From: Myotis daubentonii
Taxonomy: Eukaryota > Chordata > Mammalia > Chiroptera > Vespertilionidae
DNA: 64,000 nt
NCBI RefSeq assembly: GCF_963259705.1
Contig: NC_081842.1
Coordinates: 92,680,433 to 92,744,432, forward strand
Reading direction: 5' to 3'
Part shown: positions 10,200 through 20,339 of the stretch, one piece after another
How the letters are laid out: every line of letters begins with the position of its first letter
Position numbering within the stretch: the first letter of the stretch is position 1
Notes under the pieces: model-generated
What the model was told of the DNA's origin: nothing
The model's input: the letters and a program-made list of their open reading frames with translations, nothing else
Databases searched by the model: none
Program-made: the position numbers and the translations under genes

Positions 10200-10665
10200 T
10201 GTGTCAACATAAGAAGTCTCCAAACTTGTGGAGAATTTTTGTAAGAGTTCATTTGAGCCAAACTAACTACAATGCTGGGAAGCAAGATCAAATGGCCCAG
10301 AGAAGGACAACTGGCAGTTTCTTTTATGCATTTCAAATTAAGGAGAGGGCAAAAGTAAGACTATATGAAGGTGAGAGAAAGCAAGGCATAGATTGGATTA
10401 CAGGATAGTTAACAATATTATGTGCTCTCTTAAGGGTGGTTATGCTTCTGAGGGATCTGAAGAAGAGGCATTTCAAAGGTGTGTTAATCTGGATGCACAA
10501 AAACAATAAACCGGGCTTGCTGAAGGCAAAGACAAACCTTTTACTAAGTATGTTATATGCCTGGGGCATGACTACCTGTCATGACCTTACTTCCCAGTTA
10601 GGAATTTATGATCAGATCACCTCATGAGGTTACTTTTGGTTAGATTTATTACAGCATCCTTCTTT
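10200..10665. other. Unclassified repeat-like block (possible old LTR)
   Basis: The base composition is more even than in the flanks. Phrases such as AGAGTTCATTTGAGCCAAA and CTGGCAGTTTCTTTTATGCA recall old mammalian ERVL-class LTR text. Boundaries and orientation could not be fixed. Confidence 0.3.
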
Positions 10666-10731
10666 TGTTGACATAGGAATGGAATATTTAATAATCACAT
10701 TTCCCATGTATGTTTTCCCTATTTACATCTA

Positions 10732-10732
<1 letters not shown>

Positions 10733-10792
<60 letters not shown>

Positions 10793-10824
10793 GAGAGAGA
10801 GAGAGAGACAGAGAGAGAGAGATA
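10733..10824. repeat. Compound microsatellite (GT)n(TA)n(GA)n
   Basis: About 25 GT units pass into a short TA run and then into GA repeats. Confidence 0.97.
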
Positions 10825-11940
10825 CAAAGATAAAGGAGAGAATCACATATTTAAGGGTTGCTATTTATTTGTACTTTGTTTGAAAACTATTTGAATAAAA
10901 TCATAATACTTCACCATGAAGTATGCAGTTATTTTTATAAAGATATTATATTGCATCATTAAATTTAAAACTATTTAAGCATTTTTTAAAAATTATTTAT
11001 ATGTATTTTATACTCAAATGTACCACTGTGATGAAAAATATATGTTTTCATAAAAGTTTACTTAATGCACTTGGTTGTTACATTTTATTAACCTGACTTT
11101 GCTAAAAAAAATAACTTTGAAGTAAAAAGAAAGGCTGTCTTAATAGATTGTAGAATGGGCCATGTTCTGGATTCATATGATTATTTTCTCAAGTTATTAT
11201 TTAACATCTTTCTCTATTCCCTAAATTTCCTGGAAACTATGAAATTGTTCTAATCTAAAGGACTGCATGAATACAGGGTAAATATTTCTGGTAAGAGCAC
11301 TTCACAGATGTTGCTTTGCACTTTGTGTTGATTCACATTTAAAGGGACTTGATAAAAGGTTATCGCATATTTAGTAATGTTAATTTGAACACCATTTTAT
11401 AAAGGATATAACTGCCATATCTCAAAAATATAAAAGAATACCATTCACCTTAGAATTAGCAAGTACTATATTGGATAATATTTTGGAAGTTTACAAATAT
11501 TCTCTTACTCAATAACTTCACTATTTTTAGGGTCTTTTGATAGTCTACACATGAATTAATTATTTCATTAAAGGTTGAAAACATAATGAAATTCTAATTG
11601 ATAATTGCTTCTATACTATCAGCCATTCCTTTGCATTTTTTAAATTGATTTTTTTTTCTTTTAAAGGGGAAGGTAGGTGGTTATATTTTAAATTATCAAT
11701 CAATTTTTAGAGGAACAAATTGGCATAATTATAATCATGATTGGTGAAAAATAAGTTTCTTTCTTTACATTTTTTAGTACCTTTACAAAAACTTTATTGT
11801 GATTCAAAAATATGAAATGTTAAATTAAATGCATAATAGGTTCATTATAAACAATTTTAAGAGCAACTAGTTATATACTATTCTCCTGTGTTGGTATTAG
11901 TTTTTTTCTTTTTAAAAATATCATTATGCTTTAAAGGATG
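10825..11940. other. AT-rich single-copy-looking DNA
   Basis: About 1.1 kb with no recognised repeat, exon or RNA signature. Confidence 0.5.
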
Positions 11941-11954
11941 ATTATTTCATTTTT

Positions 11955-12408
11955 TAAATATATTCTTATTGATTTTTATTTTTTAAAATATCTTTTATTG
12001 ATTTTTTACTGAGAGGAAGGGAGAGAGATAGAGAGTTAGAAACATTGATGAGAGAGAAACATCGATCAGCTACCTCCTGCACACCTCCTACTGGTGATGT
12101 GCCTGCAACCCAGGTACATGCCCTTGACTGGAATCGAACCTGGGACCTTCCAGTCCCCAGGCCGGCGCTCTATCCACTGAGCCAAACCGGTTTCAGCACA
12201 CTCTTATTGATTATTAAAGAGAGAGGAAAGGAGAGGGAAAGAGATAGAAACATAGATGAGAGAGAACCATCAATATCTGCTGCCGCCTGCACATGCCCTA
12301 CTGGGGATCAAGCTCAAAACCCAGGCATGTTCCCTGACCCTGAATAAACTGGTAACCTCTTGGTGCATGGGTTGATGCTCAACCACTGAGAAACACCAGC
12401 TGGGCTAT
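11955..12408 (-). mobile_element. Older Ves-type SINE, split by a younger one
   Basis: The two halves (11955-11975 and 12201-12408) make one reverse SINE. Target duplications TTATTTCATTTTT lie at 11942-11954 and 12409-12421. A younger SINE sits in its tail. Confidence 0.85.
11976..12200 (-). mobile_element. Young Ves-type SINE nested in another
   Basis: A near-consensus reverse SINE lies inside the T-rich part of 11955-12408. Target duplications TCTTATTGATT lie at 11964-11974 and 12202-12212. Confidence 0.9.
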
Positions 12409-12559
12409 TTATTTCATTTTTGATAGCAGATTATAATCATTACTAGGGGCCCGGTGCACGAAATTCATGCACTGGGTGTGTGTGTGTGGGGGGGGGAGTG
12501 TCCCTCAGCCCAGCCTGCCCCCTCGCACATACTGGGAGCCCTCAGGCGTTGACCCCCAT

Positions 12560-13330
12560 CACCCTCCAATCGCAGGATCGGCCCCTTGCCCAGGCCTGAC
12601 GCCTCCGCCAGAGGTGTCAGGCTTGGACAGGGGACTCCCATCTCCCCCAGATCACTGGCTCTGGCCCCCGCACAGGCCTGAGGCCGCTGACAGAGGTGTC
12701 AGGCCTGGGAAGGGGACCCTCATTTCCCCCCATCACTGGTTCTGCCCCCAGCCCAGGCCTGATGCCTCTGGCCCAGGCATCAGGCCTGGGCAGGGGACCC
12801 CCAGACCCCTCCGATTGCTGGCTCTGCCCCTTGCCCAGGCCTGACACCTCAGCCAGAGGCGTAGACCCCCATCACCCTCTGATCACCTGATTGGCCCCTT
12901 GCCCAGGCCTGACGCCTCTGCCAGAGGTGTCATGCTTGGACAGGGGACCCCCATCTCCCCCCGATCACTGGCTCTGGTCCCCGCCCAGGCCTGAGGCCTC
13001 TGGCCCAGGAATCATGCCTAGGCAGGGGACCCCAATCTCCCTCTGATCGCTTGCTCCACCCCCAACCCAAGCCTGACGCCTCTGACCCAGGCTTCAGGCC
13101 TGGGCAAGGGGACCATCATATCCCCCCAATCCCCGGCTCCGCCCCCCGCCCAGGCCTGATGCCTCGGCCAGAGGAGTTGACCCTCATCACCCTCCGATCA
13201 CCAATCACCGGATCGGCCCCCTGACCAGGACTGAGGCCTCCGGCAAAGGTGTCAGGCCAGGGCAGGGGACCCCCAGCTCCCCGCGGTTGCAGGCTCCACC
13301 CCTGCCCAGGCCTAACGCCTCTGGCTGAGG
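12560..13330. repeat. GC-rich minisatellite inside Helitron
   Basis: Imperfect tandem units contain GCCCAGGCCTGACGCCTC and GGGGACCCCCATCTCCCC, with self-complementary CTGACGCCTCTGGC/GCCAGAGGCGTCAG cores. Equivalent arrays are in 17702-19615 and 33290-34346, so the array belongs to the element. Confidence 0.85.
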
Positions 13331-13664
13331 CATCCGGCCCAGGCAGTGGAGACCCGCAGCTGCAGCGGCCCCACGATCGTGGGCTCCACTTTAGGCCCAG
13401 GCAAGGGACCCCTAGCTCCCGGGACTGCCAGCTTCGGGTGTCCAGCTCCCATCGCTGGCTCCACCCCTACTTCCTGCTATCACTGGCCAGGGCGGCAAAG
13501 GCGCCTGATTCTCCAATCATGGCTGGGGGGCAGGGCAAAGGCGGCCCCAGGGCCGCCTTTGCCCTGCCCCCCAGCTCTTAGCTCCCCCCTGGGTTTCCGA
13601 TCACTGTCAGTGGCAGGGGGCTTCTTCCTGCTTTTCCTTTCGCCTCCCTGCATTATGCCTACAT

Positions 13665-13747
13665 ATGCAAATTAACCGCCATCTTGTTGGCAGTTAACTG
13701 CCAATCTTAGTTGGCAGTTAATTTGCATATAGCCCTGATTAGCCAAT
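13665..13747 (-). promoter_or_regulatory. Octamer / YY1 / palindrome / CCAAT motif cluster
   Basis: Within 83 bp near the Helitron 5' end there are ATGCAAAT (13665-13672), CCGCCATCTTG (13676-13686, reverse of the YY1 consensus), the perfect palindrome TTGGCAGTTAACTGCCAA (13687-13704), ATTTGCAT (13721-13728) and CCAAT (13743-13747). The combination resembles a compact promoter or enhancer. Function is inferred only. Confidence 0.4.
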
Positions 13748-13829
13748 TAAAAGGGTATCGTCGTATGCCAATTATCATTTTTCTCTTTTATTAGTGTAGA
13801 TATTTATTAATGTTTATATTATTCTAATT

Positions 13830-14080
13830 CTGGCCATTGGAACACCGTCAAACTGGATTTTTTGTCCATTTGACATATCCCTTTTCATAGTCTTCACGTG
13901 CTTTCATGCTTTTAGACATACAAAGTTGTTCATGATCATTTTCCAGTTTGATTTTTTCAAACTTGGAATCAATGGCTTTTCTAAGGAGCCTTGGTTTGGT
14001 TGTCATGTAAATGGTGTTTGGAAAACAAAAACTGGGTAGCAGCTGTGTTCATCATGTATTCATTATTGTTGACATGTCAC
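13830..14080. mobile_element. Ancient mammalian repeat (L1M-like?)
   Basis: Text such as CCATTGGAACACCGTCAAAC and TTTCTAAGGAGCCTTGGTTT resembles a widespread ancient repeat, probably L1M-related. The assignment is from memory and uncertain. Confidence 0.35.
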
Positions 14081-14476
14081 TGTTTTTAGACATGTCAATA
14101 AAGTGCTAATAAATACATTTTATTTAAAATCATTTTCAGCTTATTTTTATATTGCTATTCAATAATAAAAAGTTGTTTTTAATAATAAGTCATGATTTTA
14201 AGGTACTTTCCTCTATAAGTATTGGTGTTTTGGTGTTTTCATGGGATGTTGAAGCCTTAAAACACCTATTCTACCATTTTATTGAAATCACTGTCTCCTC
14301 CATTGCTTACTTTGAAAATGTGATCTTACACTGTATGTTTTTTCATTTCCTTTTCTGCTCTACTTCTTTACTCACACTTGCTTTCAGAAGTTTTCTCCAA
14401 TCCATTTCTTGTTTCAAACCCTATGTACTGGTATAGAAATTAGTAGGAGACATTGAGACATTTTCCTTTTCTTGTA
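14081..14476. other. AT-rich sequence, nothing recognised
   Basis: No feature seen. Confidence 0.5.
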
Positions 14477-14747
14477 TTAGAGGCCTGTTGCATGAAGAGA
14501 TTCATGAAATAGGCCTTCCCTTCCCCAGGCTGCCAGCACCAGTTTACCTCCGGCACCCCGGACCCAGGCCTTTGCTCCGGCCGGTCGCTGCTCTGGCCAG
14601 AGCCTTCAGTCTTCGCTCCGCTGCTTTGCGCCTATGTATGCAAATTAGCCACCGTCTTTGTTGGGTTAATTTGCATACTCTCCTGATTGGCTGGTGAGCA
14701 TAGCGAAGGGGTGGTCAATTTACATGTTTGTCTATTATTAGGTAAGA
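14477..14747 (-). mobile_element. Short Helitron
   Basis: The 3' end reads TTAGAGGCCTGTTGCATG (CTAG mutated to TTAG) and the 5' end is the reverse of TCTTACCTAATAATAGAC. It carries the inverted octamer pair ATGCAAATTA and TAATTTGCAT around 14637-14675 and CTGATTGGCTGG. It is the same subfamily as 40568-40848. Confidence 0.85.
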
Positions 14748-14919
14748 TATGGAGATGATCATATAATTTTTCTTATTATCTACTAAGACTAACTAGTTTT
14801 ACAACACAAAATACTATCAGGTAACCTCTCATGATATTTTTAAATGTTCTCTATTTATGTTTAATTGATCTTTTTTAATCATTTTTTTATTTGGAGGCCT
14901 TGTTGCTAGTATGCTAGTC

Positions 14920-15195
14920 AGGAAATGCTAAGAACCATATGATGTCTCTCATATGTGGAATATAAAACTGAAACTGAATGGACACAGACTACAGTGTGGT
15001 GATTACCAGAGGGAAGGGAGTTGTAGGGTGGGGATGGAAGAGCATAATATATAGTCACGAAAAATGGTTTGAATTTAGGTGGTGGGTACACAGTGCAATA
15101 AACAGATCTTGTATCATAGAAATTTATATTTGAAACTTATATGATCCTATTAACCAATGTCACCCCAATAAATAAATTTTTTTAAAAGAAAAAAG
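14920..15195 (+). mobile_element. LINE-1 3' UTR (L1MA-like)
   Basis: This is the typical end of a mammalian L1, with TGATTACCAGAGGGAAGGGA, GAATTTAGGTGGTGGGTACA, ATTAACCAATGTCACCCC and AATAAATAAA followed by an A-rich tail. It is 5' truncated. Confidence 0.8.
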
Positions 15196-16020
15196 AAAAG
15201 GCCGCTCTGAACATGGGTATCTTAATCAAATATTCAAGGCTGAGATACCATAAGGCCAAAGAGATCTCACGGTATGCTGTGCCCTTCTGTAGCCAAATGT
15301 TTGAAGTCACTGTTGGCAATTAGCCTCTTTTGTGTAAGTAATATTAAAAGTATATTACTAAGGCTGGAGAAGCAAGAGAGGGAAAAAGACTAGAGAGCTT
15401 AGATGGAGCTGAGAGAGAAGCTCAGCAGTAGTTACTACGTGAGGCTACAGAGGCCAGCCGGTGTGCTGGGCAGGGGAGTGTGCTCGAGAAGCTGAGGCAG
15501 GCTCAGCTCTGATGTGTGCAGGGGAGACAGGAAAAGCTGCTGAGCCAGAAAGGCTGGAGAAGCTGCTAAGGCAGCGAGCTTAGATACCACTACGATGTGA
15601 GGTGGTGAGTCGAGGGGCAATGTGCAGCTGCGCAGATAATAGCTTTGGGTATTGAGACTGCTACTACTGTGTGGGAAAGATATGTATTTACCAGCGGGTA
15701 TGCAGCTGCTATATGGAATTGCTGTAAAGGACTGTTTTGTCTGATGGCTATGTGGCCACTGGCTTCTGCAACAAAGACTCATTCTTCTATACCCCAACTT
15801 CTCATGGCTTCTCCAGCTAAGACCAGGTGTCTTAGGAGGTCCAGGCCCAGGCAGAGGAGCTCAGACCCAACACTTAGTACAGTAGGCAGGGTTCAAGAAG
15901 GAGCCTACACTGTGGTTGGTGTAGTCGAATGGGAGAATTTAGAAGAATATATGAACTCAGGGCAACTCAGCGCAGCAGTGCTGAGCAGAGCTCCTACTGT
16001 CTCCTACAGTAACTCATTAA
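15196..16020. other. Unclassified, GC-balanced block
   Basis: About 0.8 kb of intermediate GC between an L1 tail and AT-rich DNA. It has internal repeats of GGCTGGAGAAGC and GAGAAGCTG (around 15363, 15485 and 15550). An endogenous retroviral LTR or other bat-specific repeat is possible, but no TG...CA bounds or target duplication were found. A 157-codon frame at 15645-16118 has no recognisable domain and runs into low-complexity sequence. Confidence 0.35.
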
Positions 16021-16611
16021 TTTCTTCTTTTATAATTATTTCCTTGCTTCTGCTTTCTTTATTTTTACCCCTTAACTATCTTCAATGTTTTTTATTTATA
16101 TTTCAGCAATTCCTTTAGTTGATGTGCTGAATTAAGGCTAAGAACTTTTACTAACAGGAATTGAATTGTGTTAGGTATTTCCTCCTACCTTTATTTTTAG
16201 CCTTTAAAATTATTTTTAAGTATGTCTCCTGTTTAAGTGATGAATTGGGTTTTGTTTTATTAAACAATCTGAAATTACTTTTTCTTTAAATGAGTTAAAT
16301 CTGTTAATTAGTTAAATTAAAATGTGTCTTTCCTGGTTAATAGTCAATTTTCTTTAAATGTTTAAAATGCCTTCTGCTTTTTAAACATATGTTTTGGTTT
16401 TGTTTTTCTTTATATATTTAGTGATCTTCTGTTAAGCACTTAATATAACATCCTTAATTCCCATTTACTCCCTTATTCAGGCTTCTCCCTTTACTTGTTT
16501 TTTATATTACAATCAATAGATATTAGACTTTCGTTATTCTCTTGTCTACTTTCTCCTGTTTTCTAAGATGTGATATTTTTATTAGGATAGACCCATAACA
16601 TTTACATACTA
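16021..16611. other. AT-rich sequence, nothing recognised
   Basis: No gene or clear repeat. TTTTATTAGGATAGA near 16577-16591 looks like a stray inverted Helitron 5' end. Confidence 0.4.
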
Positions 16612-17211
16612 TCCTATATAATAAAAGCCCAGCAACCGAACAGCAAAAGTACCAGAACTACCTGTCGACCAGTCGCTATGACGTGCACTGACCACCAGGG
16701 GGAAGACACTCAACGCAGGAGCTGTCCCCTGATGGTCACTGAGTTACCACAGTGGGAGCGCTGCTCAGCTGACCAGGATGAGCAGCTGCTCCCGCTGAGA
16801 ACCCCAGGCCGATGGGCAGGAACCTGGGCTGCGATCATCGCCTCCTCGCCCCAGGCTCCTCCTCCTCGCTCCCTGCCACCTCCTCCGGATGTCTGTAGGC
16901 CATGCAGCACTGCCACCAGGCTCACAGAGCTGACCCCGGAAACTGGGAGGCGGGTTCATGGCTGCCACGGACTGAGATCTACTCCGCCACCTCTCAGTGC
17001 TATTGTCCCCTGGAGAGGCAAGTGCTCCGGCTCCATGGAAGATGCAGGACCAGGGAGCAGCCCTCTGCAAGTGACTTTGGCTAATGGCACTTCTGTTCTT
17101 CAATACGACCACAGTTTCTTCTCTTTTTCACTATCCTTGCCTCTTTGTTTTGCTGTGAAGTTCAGATCCATAACCAAATTTGTTAGTTTTTGGAGTTTCT
17201 TTCTTAATGTA
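16612..17211 (+). mobile_element. Helitron lacking a normal 3' end, GC-rich cargo
   Basis: The 5' end TCCTATATAATAAAAGCCC and the following ACTGACCACCAGGGGG region are standard. From about 16760 the sequence no longer resembles other copies, and no hairpin-CTAG terminus is seen before the next Helitron starts at 17212. Either the 3' end was lost or the cargo (about 16760-17200) is captured host sequence. A 184-codon frame runs through it but shows no known domain. Confidence 0.7.
16689..16738 (+). promoter_or_regulatory. Inverted pair of CTCF-core-like motifs
   Basis: TGACCACCAGGGGGAAG (16689-16705) and the inverted CTGTCCCCTGATGGTCA (16722-16738) form a stem with a short loop. This copy has drifted from the best matches at 32505, 37757 and 39110. 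Confidence 0.35.
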
Positions 17212-17701
17212 TCTATACTAATAAAAGCCTAGGTGGTGTCGCACCCTCACATCATCACAAGATGGCCACCACAAGGTGACCTTCACAAGATGGCCACCAC
17301 AAGATACCACTAGGCCGGCAGGGGAGGGAAGTTGGAGGCAATCGGGCCAGCAGGGGAGGGCAGTTGCGGGCAATCGGGCCAGCAGGGGAGCAATTGGGCA
17401 TCAATCAAGTTGGAGGGGGAGCAGTTAGGGATGATCAGACTGGCAGGCAGAAGCAGTTAGGGGCGATCAGGCTGGCAGGCAGAAGTCGTTAGGAGAAATC
17501 AGGCAGGCAGGCAGGCGAGCAGTTAGGAGCCAGCAGTCCTGGATTGTGAGAGGGATGTCCAACTGCTGGTTTAGACCGGGCCTAAACCAGCAGTCGGACA
17601 TCCCCCATGGGATCCCAGATTGGAGAGGGTGCAGGCCGGGGTGAGGGACACCCCCCCCTGCTCCCCCCTCCATTCATGAATTTCGTGCATTGGGCCTCTA
17701 G
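17212..17701 (+). mobile_element. Helitron, head-to-tail with the next
   Basis: It starts TCTATACTAATAAAAGCC and ends with the ATGAATTTCGTGCAT hairpin, TGGGCCTCTAG (CTAG 17698-17701). The next Helitron begins at the following base. The interior has tandem GGGCAATCGGGCCAGCAGGG-like units and a near-perfect stem built from GATGTCCAACTGCTGGTTTA and its inverse (about 17550-17600). Confidence 0.93.
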
Positions 17702-17919
17702 TCCTATCTAATAATAGACAAACATGGTAATTGACCGTACCTTTGCTACACATCCCATTGGCTAATCGGTGCAATATGCAAATTAACCACCAACAAGGAT
17801 GGCGCCTAATTTGCATACTGCAGGCAGGGTGGGACAGCACAGCCGCCAGCACGAGCCGCCATCCCAGGCCGCAGGCCGGCCCCAGAAGCCACCTAGAAGC
17901 CAGTGATCGGGGAGAGATG

Positions 17920-18560
17920 GGGGTCCCCTGCCCAGGCCTGACACCTCTGGTGAAGGCATCATGCCTAGGCAAGGGGCCGATCTGGGGATCGGAGAGTGAT
18001 GGGGGTCAATGCCTCTGACCGAGGCATCAGGCCTGGGCGGGGGGTGGAGCCGGCAATTGGAGGGGTCTGGGGGGTGCCCTGCCCAGGTCTGATGCCTCTG
18101 GCCGAAGCGTCAGGCCTGGGTGAGGGGCTGATGAGGCGATTGGAGGGTGATGGGGGTCAACGCCTCTGGCCAAGGCATCAGGCCTGGATGAGGGGCCAAT
18201 CTGGCAATGGGAGGGAGATGGGGGTCCCCTGCTCAGGCCTGACGCCTCTGGCCAAGGCATCAGGTCTGGGCGAGGGGCCGATCCGGTGATCGAAGGGTGA
18301 TGGGGGTCGATGCCTCTGGCCAAGGCATCAGGCCTGGGCGAGGGCGGAGCTCGCAATGGGAGGGAGATGGGGGTCCCCTGCCCAGGCCTGACACCTCTGG
18401 TGGAGCTCTCAGGCCTGTGCAAGGGGCTGATCTGGCGATGGGAGGGTGATAGGCGTCGATTCCTCTGGCTAAGGCATCAGGCCTGGGCGAGGGTGAAGCC
18501 AGTAATCAGGGGGAGATGGGAGTCCCCTGTCCAGGCCTGAAGCCTGGGCCAGAGGTGTCA
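17920..18560. repeat. GC-rich minisatellite inside Helitron
   Basis: Imperfect units contain GCCTCTGGCCAAGGCATCAG, GCCTGGGCGAGGGGC and GGGAGATGGGGGTCCCCTGC. They are the reverse-strand equivalent of the array at 12560-13330. Confidence 0.85.
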
Positions 18561-18770
18561 GGCCTGGGGCAGGGGGGAAAGGGGGGCCAAGCTGGCGATT
18601 GGTGTGAACTACAGAGGAAACACCTTTTCTGACCACTCATTGGCTAAGCTCCCTGTATGCCACTGGTAATATTCTTAGTAACTTAGGTAATAAGAATCCA
18701 AAAAGGTGATCTAGGGTTTTTCCACCTCACTCCTGGGTCCACTGCTGGAGGGCTAAGAAACGTCATATCC

Positions 18771-19046
18771 TGCCTTAGCCAGTTTGGTTCAGTAGATAAT
18801 GCCTTGGCCTGCCAATGGCAGGGTTTGAGTTCAATTCTGACCAAGGGCATGTACCTCCATCCGACTGCTGGTTTAGGCCCTGTCTAAACCAGCCAGAGCC
18901 CAGGTCAGGGCTCATGCAGGAGGCAACCAATCAAAGTGTTCCTCTCACTTTGATGTTTCTCTCTGTCTTTCCCTTTCTCTTCCACATTCTCTAAAAATCA
19001 ATGGAAACATATCCTTAGGTGAGGATAAAAATAATAATAAAGAAAT
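18771..19046 (+). mobile_element. Old SINE with Helitron-like insert
   Basis: The tRNA-like head (TTAGCCAGTTTGGTTCAGTA) and CTCTAAAAATCAATGG tail are SINE. The centre (about 18858-18897) holds CATCCGACTGCTGGTTTAGG and an inverse copy, the same stem sequence found inside Helitrons. No clear target duplication was found. Confidence 0.7.
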
Positions 19047-19194
19047 TATTATTATATGAAAGACACATCTTGAAAATGCCTAAAGAAAGTTGTCATTTTT
19101 TCATGGTGAAGGGACTGGAGTCCGTGTTGATGAAAAATCCTTCGTGGCTACAGTGACTGGCAGTGGCTGCAGCAGCGGGGTGATGGGTCTAGTG

Positions 19195-19407
19195 CAGCCG
19201 TGGGCAAACTATGGCCCACGGGCCAGATCCGGCCTGTTTGAAATGAATAAAACTAAAAAAATAAAGACCGTACCCTTTTATGTAATGATGTTTGCTTTGA
19301 ATTTATATTAGTTCACACAAACACTCCATCCATGCTTTTGTTCTGGCCCTCCAGTCCAGTTTAAGAACCCATTGTGGCCCTCAAGTCAAAAAGTTTGCCC
19401 ACCCCTG
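19195..19407 (+). mobile_element. nhAT-type hAT transposon (non-autonomous)
   Basis: Terminal inverted repeats CAGCCGTGGGCAAACT and AGTTTGCCCACCCCTG match at 14 of 16 positions. Perfect 8-bp target duplications GTCTAGTG lie at 19187-19194 and 19408-19415. The internal text (GGGCCAGATCCGGCC) fits the nhAT family known from Myotis. It has no coding capacity and is inserted into the Helitron 17702-19615. Confidence 0.93.
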
Positions 19408-19850
19408 GTCTAGTGCCTTCCCCTGATCATCCCAGTCACCTCCCACAAAGGGAGGCCAGACTTCGGCTTAGGCCCTATCCCCAAGGGGAGCAGGGAGCAG
19501 GCCTAAGCCATCACTAGGATATCCCCTGAGGGCTCCCAGTGAGTGAGAGGGGGAAGGCTGGGCTGAGGGACAACCCCCCCTCCCAGTGCATGAATTTCAT
19601 GCACCAGGCCCCTAGTATATAAATAAAAGCTTATGTTTTTCCTCATGTTACTTATAATGTACATTTGGGATATTCATGAATTTGTTGATATTTCTTCCTG
19701 AAAATATTCTAATTTGGAGGACATATGAAGTGATTCAAATTTTAAGAGCTGCTTTATTTCATAACAAGAACCTCTCTATAGTGAATATATTTATTTTGGG
19801 AGGTCAAAGAAATTTTAGGATGCTTAGAGTTATCATCAATCAAGAAACTA

Positions 19851-20120
19851 AAAGGCTATGGACAGTTTTGCGCAGTGGTTAGAGTGTCTGCCCACTGACC
19901 AAAGGGTCACGGATTCAAATCCCAGTCAAGGGGATGTACCTGGGTTGCAGATTCATTCCAGGTCAGACGGATGTGGGAGACAACCAATCCATGTCTCTCT
20001 CTCATCAATATTTCTTTCTTTCTCTCTCTACCCCTCCTTGCCGCCCTTTCACTCTCTCTTAAAAAAAAAAAAAAATCAATGGAAAAAATATCCTTGGGTG
20101 AGGTTTAACAAAAAACAAAA
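19851..20120 (+). mobile_element. Old Ves-type SINE
   Basis: Decayed tRNA-like head (GCGCAGTGGTTAGAGTGTCT), B box remnant (GGATTCAAATCCC), CT-rich body and A-rich tail. Confidence 0.75.
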
Positions 20121-20339
20121 GGAATGAAAAAAAGAAAGTAAAAGTACAGAAGTCAAATTTTCACATAATAACAGCAATAAATAGAAAAAGCAAAAGTAAT
20201 TATAGTTAATAGACTTGTTAAACCCCAATTTTTTTTCAATGTTATCTTCTCATCATAGGTTATTTTGTGTAAACAAGATTAAGGAAGGTTGTTTTTTAAA
20301 AAACGGTAAAATGAAAATCTAGGGTTTCAATATATAGTG

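Larger units (their letters stand above)
12443..13800 (-). mobile_element. Large Helitron with internal minisatellite
   Basis: Both ends are clear: CTAGGGGCCCGGTGCACG with the GTGCACGAAATTCATGCAC hairpin at 12443, and the reverse of the TCTACACTAATAAAAG 5' end at 13800. The interior is a GC-rich array of diverged units carrying GGCCTGACGCCTCTGGC and its inverse (about 12560-13330). Near the element's 5' end there are octamer, YY1-like and CCAAT motifs. It is a close relative of 33290-34346 and 17702-19615. No transposase coding. Confidence 0.93.
17702..19615 (+). mobile_element. Large Helitron with minisatellite and two nested elements
   Basis: It starts TCCTATCTAATAATAGAC and ends GTGCATGAATTTCATGCACC..CCCCTAG (CTAG 19612-19615). 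It has the 5' CCAAT/octamer region (ATATGCAAATTAACC near 17774 and TAATTTGCATAC near 17809) and a GC-rich minisatellite at about 17920-18560. A SINE (18771-19046) and an nhAT (19195-19407) are inserted in its 3' half, so it is older than both. It is related to 12443-13800 and 33290-34346 in the opposite orientation. Confidence 0.9.

Noticed and set aside
12560..13330. CRISPR-like array of repeats
   Set aside because: Units are GC-rich, imperfect and contiguous, with no regular spacers. It is a minisatellite within a eukaryotic Helitron.
15645..16118. 157-codon open frame on the plus strand
   Set aside because: No domain, ends in low-complexity hydrophobic sequence, lies in an unclassified repeat-like block.
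16577..16591. Separate inverted Helitron
   Set aside because: Only a 15-base match to a 5' end. No body or 3' terminus could be found.
16678..17232. 184-codon open frame on the plus strand
   Set aside because: It begins in a standard Helitron 5' region and ends in the next Helitron. No recognisable protein; at most a captured fragment.
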